This document shows, piece by piece, positions 20,501 to 26,321 of a stretch of DNA of 26,321 bases (positions are counted from its first letter, which is position 1; each line of letters opens with the position of its first letter). Source of the DNA: Parachlorella kessleri (lineage: Eukaryota > Chlorophyta > Trebouxiophyceae > Chlorellales > Chlorellaceae); assembly GCA_001598975.1 (NCBI GenBank), contig BBXU01000299.1, positions 1-26,321 of the forward strand. Direction: 5' to 3'. The notes below the pieces were generated by a model. It was given only the letters and a program-made list of their open reading frames with translations, did no database searches and was not told where the DNA came from. Made by a program: the position numbers and the translations under genes.

Positions 20501-23500
20501 TGCTCTATAGGCCGGGTGCACATGTATGAGTGATAAATGTGTTGCCAGGTGCATCTGTGCCGGCGGTGGCTGCACTGGTGCCTGCATGGCAAGGGAAGGC
20601 AGCGGCGGCCCCAAGTGATCTTTGCTGCCTGCTTGCCATCAGGCACTGCTGGGCCCTTCGCACGCTGTTACTTTACTCCAATTGTAGTGGGGTATTTTCT
20701 TGCTGGACACCTGACTGTTATATGTCACCCCTGCCTGGCCGCCCGGCTCCCACCATGTCGTACAAACATTGCCCTTCCCACGCTTTGCGTGCTTCGCTTC
20801 TCCCTTGCCAGGGGAGGCCGCTTCCATGCTGGGCTCCAGCCTGGACGAGCTGCTGCGCCACGTGCCCCGCCTGCGCCAGGAGGGCGTTGACGTGGCGCTC
20901 CAGGTCCTCCGCCGGCTGTGCATCCTGGGGGGCGACCCGAGCCCGCCCACCCCCTCCCCCATGCCCGCCCCCGGGGAGGCGGAAGGGGAGGGGAGCAGCG
21001 AGGATGAAGACCACTCAGACGAGGAGGGGGAGAGTGACGAGGACGAGGAGGGCGGCGGCAGGGGGCCCGGTGGTGATGGAGGGGAGGGCGGGGAGCAGCA
21101 TGGGGCAGCTGGAGAGGGGGAAGCCATGGACACAGATGCCAGGTAAGGCCGGGGTGGCAGGTGGTGGGCGCAGGGGAGGGGAGGGGGTTCCTTCACGGCA
21201 GCGTTTGAGTGGGTATCACTGACATGGCCTGGGTGCATGCTGCCCCCTTGAGGGCTCTCCTGTGACGCTGTACTGGTTGGTGTCGTGGTCGCCTTGCTCC
21301 CCCAATAGTTAGCACCATGGAGCGCGGCAGGTTCAGAGTGTATGATCACATCAACTCTTTGTACCGCTGTCCTGCCTGCACTGTTGACTAACCAAAGCAA
21401 GCTCCCCACCGCCGGTGACAGGTCTGTAGAAGAGATGGAGATAGAGCGGCCAGCCCCTGCCGCCTCGCAGCAGCAGCAGCCGGCAGCCCCCCAGCAGCAG
21501 CCAGGCGAGCACCAGCGGCCGCCGCCGCCGCCGGGTGAGCAGCAGCCAGCGGGCGGTGCCTCTGAAGGACCCCCTGCCGCTGCCCCTGCTGCGCCAACTG
21601 GCGACGCCGACATGGCGCCGGCGCTGGCCCAGGAAGGCGCAGCAGGCACGGCGCAGCAGGTAATGCAGCAGGGGGATGATGACCTGGCGGCGGTGCCAGC
21701 CGGCGAGGCTGAGTCGTACCTAGTCGAGTGTGTCACCTACACCGCGCGCATGCTGGAGCAGATGCTGGCCAGCACCGAGACGGCCAGGTAGGCTGGGTGC
21801 CTGCTTTTATGTCAGGCTAGCTCATGCAGGCACAGCATCCAACCCCGCCTCTAGATGGGCACAGCAAGGCACAGTGATGCCGGTTGCGTATCGTGCAACA
21901 GAGCGCCGAGGCGGCCCCCAATGCGGGCTTGTTTCTGGGCTTCTCAGCATGCCGGCCTAAGGTGGGATGCACGTGACGGGAGGGAGCTGGACAGCTGCAA
22001 CTGTGCCTGCCTTGCTGCCGCACCTGGGCAGTGCCCGCGACAGCAGGCCGCGGCGGGCGAGGTGGGTGCCCAGCAAACTAACACCAACAACAGCAACAAC
22101 AACCTGTGCAGGATCTTCATTGAGCGAGGCGGCGTGGATCTGCTGCTGGCCCTGTACCGCCTGCCCCGCCTGCCCCCCTCCTTCGGCTCCACCAACGCCT
22201 CGCACGCCCTGCTGGTTGCCTTCCGCGTCTTCACCACCGGCCAGGGCAGCGGCTCGGCCCAGGTCACCAAGACCTTTGGCCTGCTGCGCGGCGCGCTGAT
22301 CCAGGTGGGGACAGCAGCAGAGTGTAGGTGGGGCTGGGTGGGGCGTGGTGGGCACAGCTAGGAGGAGGGAGAGTCCTCCACCCAGGGCATGGATGGTCCT
22401 GCCTGCCCGTGGTGCTTGTCAGGTTCTTCTGGCTGTGGGTTGGGGTGGGGTGGTGCGGGGTTGGCAGGGGGCGGGTTAGGGCTTGGTCAGCTGGGGGTGG
22501 GTGTGCCTGGGGCAGGCGGGCGGCCGGTGGGGAAGTGTAGGGGGTCGCAGCGTGTGTGCAAGAATGGACGCTTGAGGGTTGAGGGGGGTATTGCTGGCCA
22601 GAAGGTCCGAGCCCTGACAGGCAGGCCAGGTTTGGTGCAACTCTGGCTCAACGCTCCTCCTGCTTGCCCACGTGCCTTGTGTCGTGCGGGGTTGCCGGCG
22701 TGATGAGCAACCTGGGGTTTGCCAGCTGTTACGCAACGCACCCCCGGCTGCTCCCGTGCTCCGCGCAGCAACTGGATGCGGCACTGGACGCCGCGCGCGA
22801 GGTGGGCGGTGCCAGCGTGCCGCTGCTGCCGGCGGAGCGGCGGGAGGCGTACGTGCGGGCTGTGTGCTCGGCGGAGGGGCTGACAGCCCTGGCTGCTGCC
22901 GTGGTGCGCAACTCCTCCGCAACGCTCAAGGCAAGTCTTGCCTTATTATGCCCTGCCAGGGGAGGCCTGTTGCTATGCTGCGGTTATAGCGGACCATGTG
23001 GTGGCTGTGGCCTCGCTGGGGACATGTTGTGTAGCTGCTGTTGCAGCGTGCCACAACTTGCAGCCCCCGTGTTCCATTGATTAAGGTCCAGATTTGTCCC
23101 GTTGCCTTGGCTTGCTCCTTGGGGACCCCCGCAGGACCCTGGCGCAATTTGCAGCTGTAGGCAACACAACCATCGATCTCCACACCCATCTGCTCCCCTC
23201 GGACCTGTGCAGGAGATTAGCAACGGCGACATCAGCGTCATTCTGAAGTTGGGGGACCTGGAGCGGCGCGTGCTGTGGCAGGCGGCTGTGGCCGAGGAGT
23301 GGCGGCTGGCCAATGACGCTGCAAATGCTGCCAAAGATGCCAAGGAGGCTGCTCCTGAGCCGCAGGCACAGCAGCAGCAGGCACAGCAGGGCGACCAGGT
23401 CATGCAGGAGGCGGGGCCTGCTGCTGCACCTGCTGCGGCTGGGGCGCCGGCGCCAGCGGGCGAGGCGGAGGGTGACAGGTCAGCCGTGCTGAACTTGGCC

Positions 23501-26321
23501 TGCCAGCGTTGGTTTGCACCTCGCCCTGCTGTTCCTTGCAATCGCTCAACCTCCCACAGCCTGTGGGCTCTTAGTTGTGGATCCCCAGACAAGTGGGCGA
23601 GCTTTATGGTGCCGGCTGTCCTCCTTGTCTCGCCTTGCCTGGATGTTGGCCGGGGTGCCGGCTCATTATGAGTAGGGGTCAACGGAGGAGGTGTAAAGCC
23701 CGTGCTACAGACGCTACATAGGGGCAACGTGCTTTCGCCCTACATGCCTGGCCTCCCGCCCAAGCACCCCATGTCCTTGCCTCCTGCCTCCTACCCGCTG
23801 TCACCGCCCGCTGCCTGGCTGGCTTGTGCTGCTGCAGGTCCGCGGGCGAGCTGTCCGGCAGCAGCGGCGGCAGCGCTGGCGGCGACACAGCCAAGCGGCG
23901 GAAGGGCCCTCAGGAGCTGTGCGCGGACATACTGCTGCACTTTGCGGCCACCGCCCGCGCGTTCTACCAGTCGGTGGCCAAGGCGATCCACGTGCCGGCG
24001 GGGCGCCGGCGGGAGGAGCTGACAGGTATGTACTCAACAGGTTCCGCATTGAGAGTTTTGGTCTGCGTGGGGTCTGCTTCAAGGTGCCGACAAGGCTGTT
24101 GGACTCAAATGTGGTGGCCGGGAGCTGCTCTTGAAGCGGGCAGGCAGGCGGGTGGGCAGCCGTATGCCGTCTTATCTTGCCCCATACTCTCCAGGGCTCT
24201 GTAGACAGCAAATGCGGCAGAGTTGCATGGCCAGGGGGTCTGGAGTGCGGCATGCAGACGGGCAGGCCATATTGTGTGGTGTGCTGCAGGGGCTCCCGCC
24301 ATGTCTATGAAGGCAGCGGCTGTCAACCTAGCCGTGGTCATCCGCAAAAACTTGGAGTTTGAGGTGGGTGGCGCGCGGCTGGCTGCGCCTGCTTTGTACA
24401 GCTGGGAATAAGCGTTGTTGATGGCAGGAGGCTTGCAAGCGGTGTGTGTGGAGATCTGGCGTGGTTTGTGGGATTGTGCGTGTGTTGGAAGGGGAAAGAA
24501 GTGTGCTGCTGACATATCCACTGTTTGTGTTACCGAGCCTACCGTACTCAACATGTTGGGCACTCGCACCCATGCTTGCTTGCTGCCCTGCCCTGCCTGC
24601 CACTTCTGCTTTTTCTTAGTTAGCAGGCCTGTAACTTCCACTAAGTGCTATGTCAGGCAGGCACCGAGTGTGGCTTTTCCATGACCATGTGTGCAGCCCC
24701 CCGAGGACACCAGCGTGAAGGGCAAGGAGCCCGCGGTGCCTGACGGCGCCGTCAACCCCGGCGCAGCCTTCTCCTCGTTGGCTGCCCGCCGCGTACGCTA
24801 CACACAGGTCAGGGGACCGCGGTGGCCTGTAACAACAGTCTAACACTGTCCCACGGCCAAGCCTTTATATCCGCTGGTTGGTTGTGTGATCCATCGTGCC
24901 TCTGCAAGCAGTCTGGCATGTGGCACCACCTCTGCAACCACCAAATATGTCTGGATACGCTGGAAGTTCCGTCAAGGACTGCTGCTGCCTTCTGGTTGCC
25001 ACCATTGGTTGCAGCGCGTGCTGGACACGGCATTTCACGTGCTGTACGACGCGCGCCGCCGCAGCTGCCACACCCTGGTCTACAACTACTTTGTGGCCTG
25101 CGGGGGCCTCAAGGCCTTCGTGCGGCACTTCCCGGAGGTGCTCGACCTGCTGCGCGCGCTGCCCCCGCCGCCCGCTGAGGCGCCGGCGCCACAGCAGGCT
25201 CAGCAGCAGCAGCAGCAGGGCAGCGACGCGGAGATGGCAGAGTCGCCAGGCGCTGCTGCTGCTCCCCCTGCTGGCCAGCAGGCGCAGCAGGGCGCTGGCG
25301 TCGCCGGCTCTAGCGCTGGCGCGGCTGGTGCCGGCGGCAGCAGCAAGCCGGTGGACCCTGCTGCCGCGTACCGGCGGTCCCTGGAGCACCTGGCCAGCAC
25401 CTCGCTGGTCTTCATGACTAACCTGTCGTACGTGAACATGGTGACCAACAGCCCCAACGCGGTCGCCTTCATCACAGCGCCGGTGCCCGGGACAGGTGAT
25501 TGATGGTCCCCCAGACGGGGGTGGGTGCTTTGCAGGGCGGGCTGAGGTGTGCAGGAGCCACCTGCTGCTTTGGTTGAGTCTGTTGAAGAGGGCAGGTTGT
25601 TACTGTTCAGTGTTGGAGGTGCTTTGAGATATCTGTGGTGCTAAGAACTGCGGCATGTTCTCCGTTGGCGGTATGGAATCTTGGTGCGCATAACACGAAT
25701 GTATATGGATTTTTAATCTTCCTACCCATCACCTGCATGTGCTCGTGACCATTGCCATGCCTATCCCCCCTGCGTTGGGGGGGCGGCACGCTGACAAGCA
25801 CCCTGCCTTCACACATTATACCTGTGCCACACCAACACGGTCAGCAGCAGCAGCCTTACTTTGCCTTGCTGTGTCACTTGGATGGACTGACAGGCTCGGA
25901 GGGGAAGGAGGTGCGGGCGGCGGAGGACATCCCGGCCTTCATGCGCCGCGTGTGGGGCGTGCTGCTGGGCGCCGTGCTGCCGCTGTGGCGCGACATCGAC
26001 CTCCTGGCGCAGCACCCGAAGCTGGTGCAGGTGACACGAGGCCTCCTGTGGGTCTGGCGGCTTGGTGGCAGCGTTCCAGCATTTGAGGATTGTTGTCAAG
26101 CAGGGGGGGCCGCCTGTGGACCTCGTGCTGGTGGGGAGAGTATGGGTGCGTGCTGGGGGTGCTGCCTGGGTGGCATGGCCAGACGAGCTTCCGCTTTCTT
26201 GGCTCGCGTTTTGCCAGACTGCCGTGAAGTATGACAGCCGGTGGGTCCCTGTGGGCCCCTCCCTCGCACCGGGAGGCACCTGGCCTGACAGCAGCTTGAG
26301 TGCCTCACCAGCCCTGACGCG
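14591..26321 (+). CDS. UPL1/UPL2-like HECT E3 ubiquitin ligase, N-terminal part (cut by right edge)
   Basis: I traced 23 phase-consistent exons: 14591-14725, 15056-15265, 15576-15800, 16067-16366, 16782-16887, 17357-17457, 17660-17966, 18326-18452, 18756-18825, 19038-19302, 19627-19780, 20222-20430, 20812-21142, 21422-21787, 22112-22304, 22769-22930, 23213-23478, 23838-24025, 24290-24363, 24697-24807, 25015-25495, 25894-26030 and 26292 onward. They encode about 1,516 residues with the order seen in plant UPL1/2. First comes the N-terminal WE-x-x-K/GDVHQWIPLLDHFDAYFE signature. A DUF908-like solenoid follows (HRFALLQK, SFFTADPEFVPQLASLVR, EAGLIPALLPLLRDTHADHL, LFRELGGL). Next is a DUF913-like region (RASDFGGGLFALAASVVTDL, SSLDELLRHVPRLRQEGVDV, FIERGGVDLLLALYRLP). 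Long acidic and Q/A/P-rich inserts lie at residues about 770-930 and again near 1110-1175 and 1340-1400. The catalytic HECT domain lies beyond the window (UPL1 is about 3,700 residues). The product would transfer ubiquitin from E2 to substrates. The start is uncertain: 14591 has a weak context, and 14630 could be an acceptor after an unseen first exon. Confidence 0.9.
17458..17659 (+). other. GC-AG intron 6 of HECT-ligase gene
   Basis: Exon 6 ends at 17457 (PLDVQ) and is followed by GCAAGT, the classic GC-type donor. Joining to 17660 restores LDVQ-ALALRALAIQLMDRT in phase 0. No GT donor in the vicinity keeps the frame. Confidence 0.85.
18016..18048 (+). other. G-run tract in HECT-ligase intron 7
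   Basis: A GT-rich stretch followed by several runs of three to nine G lies about 50 bases after the exon 7 donor. Similar G-run blocks follow the donors at 19781 and 20431. They could form G-quadruplexes in the transcript or act as intronic splicing enhancers; neither is shown by sequence alone. Confidence 0.5.
18725..18752 (+). repeat. (CCTG)7 microsatellite at the exon 9 acceptor
   Basis: Seven exact CCTG units run directly into the CAG acceptor of HECT-ligase exon 9 (CAG at 18753-18755). The repeat therefore forms the pyrimidine tract of a functional 3' splice site. Confidence 0.95.
20083..20136 (+). pseudogene. degenerate intronic copy of the 5' end of HECT-ligase exon 12
   Basis: The sequence at 20083 onward closely resembles the start of exon 12 at 20222, 139 bases downstream. 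It carries its own AG acceptor (TTAG at 20079-20082) and, in the same phase, encodes SLGEAGLPPVSRESVVP against SLEEAGLPQAFLESV in the true exon. The similarity fades after roughly 55 bases. The true exon continues into the conserved solenoid (NTLVALCLNQAGLERV) and this copy does not, so I read it as a relic of a partial tandem duplication, or possibly a cryptic alternative exon. Confidence 0.75.
22931..23212 (+). other. GC-AG intron 16 of HECT-ligase gene
   Basis: Exon 16 ends with NSSATLK at 22930, followed by GCAAGT. Joining to 23213 gives TLK-EISNGDISVILKLGDLE in phase 0, which fits the family's helix pattern. The nearest GT donor, four bases further on, would break the frame. Confidence 0.85.

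Noticed and set aside
20639..21736. 365-codon minus-strand open frame
   Set aside because: It lies antisense to exons 13 and 14 of the HECT-ligase gene. Its Ser/Pro/Ala-rich sequence is the reverse reading of the acidic and Gln-rich linker and spans real introns.

Overview
This is nuclear DNA from a green alga, most likely a chlorophyte close to the Chlamydomonadales. The reasons are GC-rich exons with many short introns, alanine-, glutamine- and glycine-rich inserts, G-run-rich introns, a TGTAA polyadenylation-like motif downstream of one gene, and a giant plant-type UPL1/2-like HECT ligase gene. The order is inferred from style, not from a marker gene. No prokaryotic operon, phage, CRISPR array or transposase is visible.

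I resolved six spliced genes by hand, using exon phase, GT/GC-AG borders and protein motifs. From left to right: (1) an F-box/LRR gene on the minus strand, cut by the left edge, with a Src-like predicted N-myristoylation start. (2) A complete ten-exon, 402-residue 2-oxoglutarate/Fe(II) oxygenase gene of the isopenicillin-N-synthase-like type on the minus strand, with a full catalytic set. (3) A minus-strand gene for a small armadillo-like helical protein, whose first exon is uncertain. (4) A plus-strand gene divergent from it, encoding an unrecognised 188-residue protein with an internal duplicated motif. (5) A plus-strand four-exon gene for a 363-residue Ala-rich, LEA-like helical protein. 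(6) The 5' part (23 exons, about 1,516 residues) of a plus-strand UPL1/UPL2-like HECT E3 ubiquitin ligase gene that runs off the right edge before its HECT domain.

The genes look like independent chromosomal neighbours and not a pathway. Two of them, the F-box/LRR protein (a substrate adaptor for SCF ligases) and the HECT ligase, belong to the ubiquitin system, but they are far apart and there is no sign that they are functionally linked. I did not find an undescribed multi-gene system. The most unusual features are the myristoylation-type F-box start, an intronic degenerate copy of a UPL exon, two GC-AG introns, a (CCTG)7 tract serving as a 3' splice-site pyrimidine tract, and the small duplicated-motif gene.
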